A stretch of DNA of 62,931 nucleotides from an uncultured Butyrivibrio sp. (GTDB lineage: Bacteria; Bacillota; Clostridia; Lachnospirales; Lachnospiraceae), in the NCBI RefSeq assembly GCF_947169445.1, contig NZ_CAMVPU010000022.1:1-62931 (forward strand). Reading direction: 5' to 3'. This document shows, one piece after another, positions 37,041 to 44,986 of the stretch. Position 1 is the first letter of the stretch; the number at the start of each line of letters is the position of its first letter. The position numbers and the translations under genes are program-made. The notes beneath the pieces are model-generated. The model had not been told where the DNA came from. It worked only from the letters and a program-made list of their open reading frames with translations, and did no database searches.

Positions 37041-39224
37041 TTATTCACTAGTAACAAGCTCCTTGTAAAAAGTTCCCTTTGAAAGGAGTTCATCATGTGT
37101 TCCCTGCTCACATATTACGCCATTATCAAGTACAACGATATTGTCGCAGTCTCTTATGGTTGAAAGTCTGTGAGCTATTACTATACATGTAATACCACGC
37201 TTTTTAATTGCGTCGATAACCTTCATTTCTGTCACAGCATCCAGTGCACTGGTGGCCTCATCCAGAATAATAACTGAAGGATCCTGTGCAAGAACTCTTG
37301 CTATTTCCAGACGCTGTCTCTGACCGCCGGAGAAGTTCCTTCCGTTTTCATCCACGTGAGCCTTGTAGCCTGCATGTCTATCCATTATCTCATCATGCAG
37401 TCCGGCATCTCTGGCCGCAAGTATCACTTCAAAATCCTCAATGGTGTTATCCCATAGTTTGATATTCTGATCCACCGTATCTTCAAAGAGCGTAATATCC
37501 TGATCAACAACAGCAACTGATCCGGTAAAAACATTTCTGTCAATCTGCTCTATCTTTTTATCATCAAATATTATTTCGCCCTGCCATGGCTTATAAAGTC
37601 CTGAAATAAGCTTGGCCAGTGTGCTCTTACCACAGCCGGAAGAACCAACAATGGCCACCTTGCTGCCTTGTTTAATATCCAGTGAAAAATCTCTGATAAC
37701 AGGAGGAGATAGTCTTGAATAACCAAAGGTCACGTTCTTTATATGGATGTCTCCCTTCAGCTTGGTATAGGACTGTCCCTCATCAGAATTTTGCGTTTCA
37801 AAAAGAGGATCCTGCCTGTACTGCATTACATCATCAATTCTCTCCATGTTGGTTCTCATTTCCTGAAGAGATTGTCCTGCTCCAATGATGCTCATGGCAG
37901 GCGCCGTGAAATATCCCAGATACAGCTGAAAGCTCACAACCATACCAATCATGAAATTGCCTCTCATACACATTCCAACACCCAGTATCAGTACGAGATA
38001 AGTAGCCATTGCATTTACAAGGGTTGGAATACTTCCAAGCCATATATTTATATGAGAATACTCAATTTTTTCCTTGTTAACTGCTGCCTGATAGCCAGCC
38101 CATTTTTTGAAAAATCCGATCTCGGCGCCACTACTTTTTATGGTCTCTATCATCATGACACCCGAAAGAGTAGCTGAAGAAAGCTTGGCTGTATCTCGCA
38201 TGGACAGCCTCATGATATTAACTCTTTTGGTAGAAATAACTCTACTTAGAACGCCATTTAAAAAAAGAGCAAATAGGCCCACAATCGTCAAAAGGATGCT
38301 GTACCTTACCATAAATACCAGATAAAAGACAGTCATAATGGCATTCAGGGCTATTGGCGCGAAGGTATCAACAAGCGTCTTTGAAATTGATGCATTGGTA
38401 CTTTTTCTTTGAAGTATATCTCCCGCAAGCCTCTGGCTGAAAAACTCCATAGGTAAATGCAAAACTTTCCAAACGTAATTACTGTTTCCAAGAATCGACA
38501 TTTTGCCATCAAGCTTAAGGGAATAGATATTTGTGACAGCGGAAAAGATAATCTGAAGCAGGTTCAGACATGAAAGGGATATCACAAATGGAATCAGAAG
38601 TTCAGAATTCTCCTTAGTGAGAAGCCTGTCTATAAAAAAGCGCGTAAACGCTGGATTTATCACATTAAAAAGATAGGCTATTATTGTTGAAATAACAACA
38701 AATGCCACAGCGGCGCCTGCTCCCTTAAGACGTTGTCTGGCAAAATCCACTGTGCTTTTTCTTCTTCCTGATGGTTGAAAATCAGGCCCCGGCTCAAACA
38801 TTAGACAGATTCCGGTAAAACCTTCATCAAATTCTTCCATGGTCATTTTGACCGCGCCTCTTGCCGGATCATTGATGTAGACGTAGTCCCCATTAAATCC
38901 ATTTAAAACCATGAAATGATTAAATTCCCAATGTATTATACATGGAAAAGAGCCGCTAGAAGCCAGTTCTGCTGGTTCAAAGCGGTACCCTTTTGCCTCA
39001 AGTCCATAATTCCTTGCGGCTTTCAATATATTTTTGGCATTAGATCCATCTCTTGAAACACCACAATCATATCGCACCTGTTCCAGAGGAATCCATTTAT
39101 CGTAATATGCCAGTATCATATCCAGGCAGGCCGCCCCACACTCCAATGCTTCCATCTGCATCACAACAGGAACCTTGGCCCTACCTTTGTTCACAGGACT
39201 TTTTATCTTTTTGTCGGCGCTCAT
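37041..39224 (-). CDS. NHLM-type peptide exporter with C39 leader peptidase
   Basis: This protein combines a C39 cysteine protease, six membrane helices and an ATPase in 727 residues. It should cut a double-glycine leader and export the mature peptide. The catalytic residues are C29 (L-E-C-G-A-A), H103 (F-N-H-F-M-V) and D119 (I-N-D-P-A-R-G), with an oxyanion Gln just before the Cys. The ATPase has G-S-S-G-C-G-K-S-T, F-S-G-G-Q-R-Q-R and I-I-L-D-E-A-T. I chose the ATG preceded by AGGAG eight bases away rather than an in-frame GTG that overlaps that site. The likely substrate is the GG-leader peptide encoded at 41193-41420. Confidence 0.92.
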   Translation of the reverse strand: MSADKKIKSPVNKGRAKVPVVMQMEALECGAACLDMILAYYDKWIPLEQVRYDCGVSRDGSNAKNILKAARNYGLEAKGYRFEPAELASSGSFPCIIHWEFNHFMVLNGFNGDYVYINDPARGAVKMTMEEFDEGFTGICLMFEPGPDFQPSGRRKSTVDFARQRLKGAGAAVAFVVISTIIAYLFNVINPAFTRFFIDRLLTKENSELLIPFVISLSCLNLLQIIFSAVTNIYSLKLDGKMSILGNSNYVWKVLHLPMEFFSQRLAGDILQRKSTNASISKTLVDTFAPIALNAIMTVFYLVFMVRYSILLTIVGLFALFLNGVLSRVISTKRVNIMRLSMRDTAKLSSATLSGVMMIETIKSSGAEIGFFKKWAGYQAAVNKEKIEYSHINIWLGSIPTLVNAMATYLVLILGVGMCMRGNFMIGMVVSFQLYLGYFTAPAMSIIGAGQSLQEMRTNMERIDDVMQYRQDPLFETQNSDEGQSYTKLKGDIHIKNVTFGYSRLSPPVIRDFSLDIKQGSKVAIVGSSGCGKSTLAKLISGLYKPWQGEIIFDDKKIEQIDRNVFTGSVAVVDQDITLFEDTVDQNIKLWDNTIEDFEVILAARDAGLHDEIMDRHAGYKAHVDENGRNFSGGQRQRLEIARVLAQDPSVIILDEATSALDAVTEMKVIDAIKKRGITCIVIAHRLSTIRDCDNIVVLDNGVICEQGTHDELLSKGTFYKELVTSE

Positions 39225-39255
39225 ATACGCCACTCCTAAGCTGTTAATAATCTAA

Positions 39256-39672
39256 TCAGTTAAGCAACATATCGATCATTCTTGTCTGTTTATAGCAGGT
39301 TTTTACTTCGTACTCACCATCAGGAATGTATGTCATGGATACAGCTATCACATTCCCATCGGCATCTATTCCTATGGAGTCAATAGGAATCCTGACATCA
39401 CCTATTACCATCTCCATTCCGCTATCGATAAGTCTTGAAGTTTTATTATCCTGAAATACCGCAGTGACCTTACCATTTTCCACTTTGGCTGTACCATAGG
39501 TATAGCTTCCGATTGACATGGCAGCACTCCAGATAAAAATGCCAATAAGGACTATGGCCGTTCCGAACAGAACAGCCCACATGCTGGGAGTAGTAACGCG
39601 CAAATACTCATCCAGATTCTCAGGAGAAGATATTTTCTTTATGCTTTTTTCTCTATAGAGATTTTTCTTCAT
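39256..39672 (-). CDS. Short membrane accessory protein of the peptide exporter
   Basis: This 138-residue protein has a short cytoplasmic start, one membrane helix (about residues 32-53) and an extracytoplasmic beta-rich segment. Its position directly before the C39 exporter is that of the NHLP secretion accessory (HlyD-like) proteins. It is roughly half their usual length and lacks the coiled-coil hairpin, with only a small lipoyl-like beta region (Y-G-T-A-K-V-E-N-G-K-V). I chose the ATG with AAGG eight bases before it, 11 bases after the previous stop; an upstream TTG would overlap that gene. It may guide the peptide through the envelope or stabilise the exporter pair. Confidence 0.78.
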   Translation of the reverse strand: MKKNLYREKSIKKISSPENLDEYLRVTTPSMWAVLFGTAIVLIGIFIWSAAMSIGSYTYGTAKVENGKVTAVFQDNKTSRLIDSGMEMVIGDVRIPIDSIGIDADGNVIAVSMTYIPDGEYEVKTCYKQTRMIDMLLN

Positions 39673-39682
39673 AAATAAAACC

Positions 39683-40306
39683 TTATCTACCTGCAAGGGC
39701 TGTAACTATAGTCATCTCAACTTCGTCACGCTTAACACCAACAGTAACGTCTTTGGCGAGGCTGGCAACTATTGATTTTTCAAGTTCATCCCAGGCTTTG
39801 CCAGCAGCATCATCTTCGTCGCGCACTTCATCAAGAGCATCTCTGTACTGATCCAGACTCCAGACAAACATTGAATCTGACGGATTTCCGCCAAGAGCTG
39901 CATAATCAACGTAACCTCCGCCATATACCTGCTGCAGCTTCATTACGTTCTCATAGTTCAAGATTCCATTTTCAATAATCTCACCAATCTTACCCATAAA
40001 GCCCTTAGCAAGAGCATTTTCACCATTTTTCGAAAGAGAAAGAAGTTCTTTCTTCTTATTCAAATCCATTTCGGTCTTGGCAGTCATCTTGACGCTGCAC
40101 TCATCGTCACCTTTTTCGATCCAGATAAGAGCACAATAGTCTCCGGTCATTCCCCTGACCATTCCAAGTGTTTCTTCCATAAGAAGCCTCACATGAAGTC
40201 TATCCTTATGCCCAAGTTCCAAATCCTCCAGGTACTCATCTATTTTTTCAAGAGTATCATTAAGTACAAATTCCTTGCTGGAAATTAAAATTTTATCGGC
40301 TTCCAT
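39683..40306 (-). CDS. Divergent GHKL-like protein of the peptide locus
   Basis: This 207-residue soluble, acidic protein is not in a family I can name. Residues ~35-50 (R-L-H-V-R-L-L-M-E-E-T-L-G-M-V) resemble the N-box helix of RsbW/HATPase_c_2 proteins, in which E and N bind Mg-ATP. The G1 and G2 ATP-lid motifs are not visible, so it may be a degenerate, non-catalytic member. The C-terminal half is helical and ends in an amphipathic strand. It is encoded between the STAS protein and the exporter accessory protein with gaps of 15 and 10 bases, clearly in the same transcript. An adaptor role between the switch proteins and the exporter is only inference. Confidence 0.75.
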   Translation of the reverse strand: MEADKILISSKEFVLNDTLEKIDEYLEDLELGHKDRLHVRLLMEETLGMVRGMTGDYCALIWIEKGDDECSVKMTAKTEMDLNKKKELLSLSKNGENALAKGFMGKIGEIIENGILNYENVMKLQQVYGGGYVDYAALGGNPSDSMFVWSLDQYRDALDEVRDEDDAAGKAWDELEKSIVASLAKDVTVGVKRDEVEMTIVTALAGR

Positions 40307-40321
40307 GTTAGCCCCCCAATA

Positions 40322-40621
40322 TTATTCAATAGTCAAAATATCTGAAAAACCGGTAACTTCAAAAATCTCCTTAACTTCTTCTGTTGCATTTCTTACAACC
40401 ATGCTGCCCTGCTTATTCATAGTCTTCTGAGCAGATAAAAGAACACGAAGTCCTGCTGATGAAATGTATTCGAGCTTTGCAAGATCAAAAACAAGGCTCT
40501 CAACGCCGCCCAAATTTGCAGAAAGTTCTGACTCAAGCTCAGGAGCAGTCATTGTATCAAGCCTTCCCTCAAGGCTAATGTTAAGTGCTGATCCTGCCAG
40601 TGTTTTGTTGATGTTTAGCAT
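40322..40621 (-). CDS. STAS-domain anti-sigma factor antagonist, RsbV/SpoIIAA-like
   Basis: This 99-residue single-domain protein has the STAS fold pattern and the phosphorylatable serine region Y-I-S-S-A-G-L (S54/S55). In partner switching, the unphosphorylated form binds an RsbW-type kinase and frees its target. The kinase gene lies directly upstream (98 bases) and the divergent GHKL-like gene follows 15 bases later. GGAGGAAAATAAT precedes the ATG. The 98-base gap contains a palindrome and AT-rich sequence that may hold an internal promoter. No RsbU/SpoIIE-type phosphatase is in the window, so the switch input is elsewhere. Confidence 0.93.
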   Translation of the reverse strand: MLNINKTLAGSALNISLEGRLDTMTAPELESELSANLGGVESLVFDLAKLEYISSAGLRVLLSAQKTMNKQGSMVVRNATEEVKEIFEVTGFSDILTIE

Positions 40622-40657
40622 ATTATTTTCCTCCTGTGAAATACTTGTTTGTAATAT

Positions 40658-40682
40658 AGATTAAGTATAACATAATTAATCT
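40658..40682. repeat. 7-bp inverted repeat upstream of STAS gene
   Basis: AGATTAA (40658-40664) and TTAATCT (40676-40682) are perfect arms around 11 bases, about 37 bases before the STAS start. The region is AT-rich and may be an operator or part of an internal promoter; chance occurrence is possible. Confidence 0.3.
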
Positions 40683-40719
40683 CAAAATCGATAACTCTAA
40701 CGCGCATATATCCTACGTT

Positions 40720-41127
40720 TTATAGTTTTTTCTCTATAGTCAGGATATTTTTCCCATCCTCATATCTGTACCTCATATCATCCATACTCTTTTTGACCAT
40801 ATATATTCCAAGACCGCCAATAGCTCTCTGCTCTGCAGAAAGAGTTATGTCCGGATCTTCTTTTTCCAATGGGTTGTATGGTATCCCAGTGTCTTCGAAG
40901 GTAATATCAACATAATTGCCATTTTCAAAATACTCAAACACAACGCAAGCTCTGCCTACTTTTCCTTCGTAGGCATAGCTTGCGATATTAACAAATATTT
41001 CTTCCACAGCTACAACTATCTGCATCTGTGTTTTCATAGGGCAATCTGCCTTTTCCAGATTGGCCTCCACAAAGTCTGTTACTTCCTGGAGATTCTCAAC
41101 CTTTGCGTCAATATCCAATCGCTCCAT
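40720..41127 (-). CDS. RsbW-like serine kinase / anti-sigma regulatory factor
   Basis: This 135-residue protein is a complete HATPase_c_2 domain. Its N-box is V-V-A-V-E-E-I-F-V-N-I-A, G1 is F-E-D-T-G-I-P-Y-N-P and G2 is G-G-L-G-I-Y-M-V-K-K. It should phosphorylate the STAS protein encoded next to it and in its free state bind a target such as a sigma factor. I chose the ATG of M-E-R-L-D because AAGG sits eight bases before it and this is the usual family start; an ATG six codons earlier has no clear site. It follows the leader-peptide gene by 65 bases. The ECF factor at the far end of the locus is a possible but unusual target. Confidence 0.93.
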   Translation of the reverse strand: MERLDIDAKVENLQEVTDFVEANLEKADCPMKTQMQIVVAVEEIFVNIASYAYEGKVGRACVVFEYFENGNYVDITFEDTGIPYNPLEKEDPDITLSAEQRAIGGLGIYMVKKSMDDMRYRYEDGKNILTIEKKL

Positions 41128-41192
41128 TTTTCTTACCTTCGCCATATGGGCTTATATGCTGAAACATCAAATGATCAGTACAAACAATAAAC

Positions 41193-41420
41193 TCATTTAC
41201 CTTCGGATATAAATTTGACAGCGTCAGACTTAAAGCCTGTAGACTCCCACTCTTCAAACATCTGTACTCTCATATTACCTGTATAGCCCTTCTGCTCCAT
41301 TTCAAGAAACTGCCAGGCATTGTCGAATTCAGTTCTCTTTGAAGAAAAATCAACAGTATCACCAGCTTTCGCCATTTTTCCGCCTACAACATTTTCCAAT
41401 TCTTTTTCATTTAACATCAT
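41193..41420 (-). CDS. Double-glycine leader peptide precursor (75 aa)
   Basis: This small gene encodes a 75-residue precursor. Its first 14 residues (M-M-L-N-E-K-E-L-E-N-V-V-G-G) match a classic double-glycine leader, with Leu and Glu at the usual positions before G-G. C39 cleavage after G14 would release a 61-residue peptide that starts K-M-A-K, has no Cys, is rich in Phe, Trp, Tyr, Met and Glu, and has a slight net negative charge. That excludes lanthionine or disulfide chemistry. I chose the ATG with GGAGG eight bases before it. It has its own promoter and precedes the switch proteins and C39 exporter. Bacteriocin, signal or surface peptide are all possible. Confidence 0.85.
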   Translation of the reverse strand: MMLNEKELENVVGGKMAKAGDTVDFSSKRTEFDNAWQFLEMEQKGYTGNMRVQMFEEWESTGFKSDAVKFISEGK

Positions 41421-41455
41421 ATCTTTTCCCTCCAAAGAAGTATTATTGTTATGTA

Positions 41456-41484
41456 TTTATACGAAGAATTTGGTAGTCCGGCAA
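41456..41484 (-). promoter_or_regulatory. Sigma-A-type promoter of the leader-peptide gene
   Basis: On the minus strand TTGCCG (41479-41484) and TATAAA (41456-41461) are separated by 17 bases. The predicted start lies about 28 bases before the peptide ATG. The upstream chemoreceptor terminator makes a separate promoter necessary here. Confidence 0.55.
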
Positions 41485-41540
41485 AAACTAGTATAATTAA
41501 TTATAAATTATTATAGTCTGACTATTTATTAAATCTTTGT

Positions 41541-41593
41541 AAAAAAAAGCTACAAAAGCCCTCCACGCAGGAACCTGCCATGCGCAAAGGGCT
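41541..41593 (-). terminator. Intrinsic terminator of the chemoreceptor gene
   Basis: On the minus strand the outer stem AGCCCT/AGGGCT (41588-41593, 41557-41562) encloses an inner GGCAGG/CCTGC stem and is followed by TTTGTAGC and eight T residues. It begins about 15 bases after the stop. Confidence 0.88.
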
Positions 41594-41606
41594 CTGTACA
41601 CGTTAT

Positions 41607-43322
41607 TTATCCATTGATCGTAAACTGTCCGATAAGGTTATTGAGAGACTCTGACTGCTCCGAAAGCTCCTGCGATACTGCGCTGGACTCCTGAGCTGTT
41701 GCTGAGTTGTTCTGAACAACGTTGGAAATCATTTCTATTCCCTTGTCTATTTCTTCCATGCTCTGGGCCTGTTGCTCCGCAAGATCTCCGGTCCGGACTA
41801 TCATATCTGTAATTTCTTCTACGCTATGCTGCATAGCATCCAGGGCATCTGTAGTCTCAGCCACAACGGAATTACCATTACTAATCTCATCCATGGTATC
41901 TGCTATCAGCTGATGAGTATTCTTGGCTGCCTCACTACTCTGATCTGCCAGCTTACCTATCTGATCAGCAACAACTGCGAAACCCTTTCCGGTTTCACCA
42001 GCTCTTGCAGCTTCAATAGATGCATTAAGTGCGAGAAGTGAAGTCTGCTTGGCAATAGCTTCTATAGAGTTTGTTACCTGCTCAATTTCTGCTGATGCCT
42101 CGGTGATCCTGGTCATTGCATCTGTTACAAGATGCATCTTTCTGGCACTCATCTCAGCATTATCGCGAACCTGTGTTGCCATGGACTTACTCTTTTCAGC
42201 CACATCTGCAAGCTGCTTGGTCTGCTCTGTAATTGAATTAACAGATGCGGTAAGTTCTTCAACTGCTGCAGCCTGATCAGTTGAACCTTCTGCCAGGTCA
42301 TTTGCTCCCTGGGACATATTGACAGCCCCCTGAGAAACCTGCTGGGAGGAATTCTTTACTTCAAGAAGTGTGCTGCTAAGATTCTCAGAAATATCATTAA
42401 GAGCGTTCCTTATAGCTTCATAGTCTCCAATATATAATTTGGGATTTTTTGACCCTGTCGAGAAATCTCCGCAGGACATACGCTTTAAGGTCTCAATAAT
42501 GTCTTTTACTATATCTTCTATAACGTCTGTGGAATAGGTAATGTCATCTGCAAGCTTTCCAAGTTCATCATCCGAATCAGTTGAAACCTTGATTTCAAGC
42601 TTACCCTTTGCCATGTCGTCTGCTGCTTTTGTGATATCACTTATAGGTCCCAAAATGCTGTTAGAAAGAGCAGTGCGGGCTTTATTGGAATATATGATCG
42701 CATAAGCTACTACTAAAACAGTGATAAGTGTCATTACAATAACAGATATCATAGCCAGTGTATATGCGGACTTAGCCTGTGCCTTGGCAGATATTCCAAT
42801 TTCCTTGAAATCCTTAACCACTACTTTTATTGCTTCATTTACTGTTCCAACGTAGTAATCATAGATTTCCTCATTGGAAGCTCCTGATTCAAAGAGCTGC
42901 ACCAGCTTATCATCCGCTGTATCAATATTTTTTATGTGCTGATATATTTCAGTCAGATCTCCCTTGTAAACCTTGCCAAGATTATCAAGGCCATCATTAA
43001 GCTCCTGTATTTTTTCCTCAGCACCGGTTATCTGTTCATTTCTGTCAGACTCTTCCTGCGCAGAAAGGGCCCACAGATAGTACTTGGCAAGAGCCTGAAT
43101 AGTAATACGGACCTCACCCTGCTGAGAGTTCTGCTCATAGTAAACGGCATAGATGTTATGCAGATTTACCAGTGCCACAACATCAATAAGCACGATTACG
43201 GCAAAAATAACAATAAGATTTGTCCTAAAGCGATTGAATACTTTTTTGAACTTGTCAGCAACCGGTAGTCGTTTAAAATCGTTCTGACTAAACGAATCCT
43301 TTTTAACAGCTGCGCCTGCCAT
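41607..43322 (-). CDS. Methyl-accepting chemotaxis protein
   Basis: This 571-residue chemoreceptor has a first membrane helix at ~35-57, an extracellular four-helix-bundle-like sensor (~58-190), a second helix (~192-213), a HAMP domain (~215-270) and a long cytoplasmic coiled coil. The coiled coil holds the signalling tip near residue 430 (I-A-K-Q-T-S-L-L-A-L-N-A-S-I-E-A-A-R-A-G-E). It should pass attractant or repellent signals to CheA/CheW. AAAGGAGG precedes the ATG. A sigma-D-type promoter lies upstream and a strong terminator follows, so it is a single-gene unit of the motility regulon and not part of the peptide operon. The ligand is unknown. Confidence 0.95.
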   Translation of the reverse strand: MAGAAVKKDSFSQNDFKRLPVADKFKKVFNRFRTNLIVIFAVIVLIDVVALVNLHNIYAVYYEQNSQQGEVRITIQALAKYYLWALSAQEESDRNEQITGAEEKIQELNDGLDNLGKVYKGDLTEIYQHIKNIDTADDKLVQLFESGASNEEIYDYYVGTVNEAIKVVVKDFKEIGISAKAQAKSAYTLAMISVIVMTLITVLVVAYAIIYSNKARTALSNSILGPISDITKAADDMAKGKLEIKVSTDSDDELGKLADDITYSTDVIEDIVKDIIETLKRMSCGDFSTGSKNPKLYIGDYEAIRNALNDISENLSSTLLEVKNSSQQVSQGAVNMSQGANDLAEGSTDQAAAVEELTASVNSITEQTKQLADVAEKSKSMATQVRDNAEMSARKMHLVTDAMTRITEASAEIEQVTNSIEAIAKQTSLLALNASIEAARAGETGKGFAVVADQIGKLADQSSEAAKNTHQLIADTMDEISNGNSVVAETTDALDAMQHSVEEITDMIVRTGDLAEQQAQSMEEIDKGIEMISNVVQNNSATAQESSAVSQELSEQSESLNNLIGQFTING

Positions 43323-43371
43323 AAAAAACCTCCTTTTATCCGTATGATATTATCACATTATCGCAAATGTT

Positions 43372-43399
43372 ATATCGGCATTTTACACATAATATTTTA
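43372..43399 (-). promoter_or_regulatory. Sigma-D (FliA)-type promoter of the chemoreceptor gene
   Basis: On the minus strand TAAA (43396-43399) and GCCGATAT (43372-43379) are 16 bases apart. This matches the TAAA-N14-16-GCCGATAT consensus for flagellar sigma factors. The predicted start is about 43 bases before the ATG. Confidence 0.72.
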
Positions 43400-43493
43400 T
43401 TCCTTTTCTCATGGTTTTTGCAAAATAAAGAGCAAATTTATATAAAATTTCGAGAAATAAGTATAATTTATAACAAATATAAAAAATATTGAT

Positions 43494-43522
43494 TTTACTT
43501 ATATTAAAAAGCTTGATATCAT
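43494..43522 (+). promoter_or_regulatory. Candidate promoter of purA
   Basis: TTTACT (43494-43499) and TATCAT (43517-43522) are 17 bases apart and lie about 64 bases before the purA ATG. The surroundings are very AT-rich, so other choices are possible. Confidence 0.4.
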
Positions 43523-43585
43523 ACCATTGTGATAAGAAATTCACGAACTTACTAATTCTTTTAAATAAAGAGAGGGAAGATAAAA

Positions 43586-44881
43586 ATGGTAAAAGCAGTT
43601 GTTGGAGCTAACTGGGGAGATGAAGGTAAGGGTAAGATCACAGATACTCTTTCCGATCAGGCCGATGTTGTTATCCGCTTTCAGGGTGGAGCAAATGCCG
43701 GTCACACAATCGTAAATGAATATGGTAAATTTGCACTTCATACCATGCCATCCGGTGTTTTTCATCAGAACATAATGAATATAATCGGTAACGGTGTAGC
43801 TTTTGATATCACCAAATTCATGAAGGAGCTTAATGACATTACTTCAAAGGGCGTTCCTGCTCCGCAGATCATGATTTCAGACAGGGTACAGGTTATGATG
43901 CCTTACCATGTATTATTCGATACACTTGAAGAGGCCAGACTTGCAGGAAAGAGCTTTGGTTCCACCAAGTCAGGAATTGCTCCTTTCTATTCAGATAAGT
44001 TTGCTAAAATAGGCTGGCAGATCAATGAATTTTTCCAGGAAGATAGCGTTATTAAGGAAAAGATTGCAAGCATCGCCGAAGTTAAGGATGTCATCTTAAA
44101 AAATCTTTATCATACAGATCCTATCGATCAGGAAGCCCTGTTTAATCAGATTGTAGAATGGAGAGAGCAGGTTAAGCCTTATATTGGCAACGTTTCTCTT
44201 TATCTTGATAAGGCTATTAAGGAAGGAAAGACAATTCTCCTTGAGGGTCAGCTTGGAACCATGAAGGATCCTGATCACGGTATCTATCCTATGGTTACTT
44301 CATCCTCACCTCTTGCAGCCTATGGTGCAATCGGTGCAGGCATTCCTCCTTATGAGATAAAGCAGATTGTCACTGTATCCAAGGCTTATTCTTCTGCAGT
44401 TGGTGCAGGCGCATTTGTTTCTGAGCTATTTGGTGACGAAGCAGAGGAACTTAGAAGACGCGGCGGTGACGGCGGAGAGTATGGCGCTACAACAGGCAGA
44501 CCAAGACGTGTAGGCTGGTATGACTGCGTAGCCAGCAAATATGGCTGCAGACTTCAGGGCACAACAGATGTTGCCTTTACTGTTCTTGATGTACTTGGAT
44601 ACCTTGACGAGATTCCTGTATGCGTTGGCTATGATATTGACGGAGAGGTTACTACAGAATTCCCTGTTTCCTATCTTCTTGACAGAGCAAAGCCTGTATA
44701 CAAGGTTCTTCCGGGATGGAAATGTGAGATCAGAAATATTAAGAAGTATGAGGATCTCCCTGCGAACTGCCGCAAATACATCGAGTTCATCGAAGAACAG
44801 ATTGGCTATCCGATCACCATGGTAAGTAACGGACCTGCCAGAACAGATATTATCTATAGAGAAAGCAAGCTTTCTAAATAA
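43586..44881 (+). CDS. purA: Adenylosuccinate synthetase
   Basis: This 431-residue enzyme joins aspartate to IMP using GTP, the first committed step to AMP. Near-diagnostic motifs are W-G-D-E-G-K-G-K-I at residues 9-17, H-T-I-V near 40, and G-A-T-T-G-R-P-R-R-V-G-W near 300. The length matches the family. AGAGAGGGAAG precedes the ATG. It is transcribed alone on the plus strand, divergent from the chemoreceptor, and ends at a strong bidirectional terminator. It is separate from the purL-carAB genes 14 kb away. Confidence 0.97.
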   Translation: MVKAVVGANWGDEGKGKITDTLSDQADVVIRFQGGANAGHTIVNEYGKFALHTMPSGVFHQNIMNIIGNGVAFDITKFMKELNDITSKGVPAPQIMISDRVQVMMPYHVLFDTLEEARLAGKSFGSTKSGIAPFYSDKFAKIGWQINEFFQEDSVIKEKIASIAEVKDVILKNLYHTDPIDQEALFNQIVEWREQVKPYIGNVSLYLDKAIKEGKTILLEGQLGTMKDPDHGIYPMVTSSSPLAAYGAIGAGIPPYEIKQIVTVSKAYSSAVGAGAFVSELFGDEAEELRRRGGDGGEYGATTGRPRRVGWYDCVASKYGCRLQGTTDVAFTVLDVLGYLDEIPVCVGYDIDGEVTTEFPVSYLLDRAKPVYKVLPGWKCEIRNIKKYEDLPANCRKYIEFIEEQIGYPITMVSNGPARTDIIYRESKLSK

Positions 44882-44897
44882 TTAGATTTATTCAAAA

Positions 44898-44954
44898 AGA
44901 GTTGCATGAACCCCGTAGGAGTAATCCCCAGTCGCGGTCATGCAACTCTTTTTT
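44898..44954. terminator. Bidirectional terminator between purA and glycosyltransferase gene
   Basis: AGAGTTGCATGA (44898-44909) and TCATGCAACTCT (44938-44949) form a perfect 12-bp stem flanked by an A-run on the left and a T-run on the right. It ends purA on the plus strand and can also end the converging glycosyltransferase transcript. Confidence 0.92.
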
Positions 44955-44986
44955 ACATTGTTATTTCAACATAAGTTATTGCTTTC

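Noticed and set aside
34838..41420. Lanthipeptide or sactipeptide cluster
   Set aside because: The peptide has no Cys and no LanM, radical SAM or YcaO-like gene was seen.
43543..43548. CGAAC core like the Bacillus PurBox upstream of purA
   Set aside because: Only the five-base core fits and it lies after the predicted promoter; no second box or PurR gene was seen.
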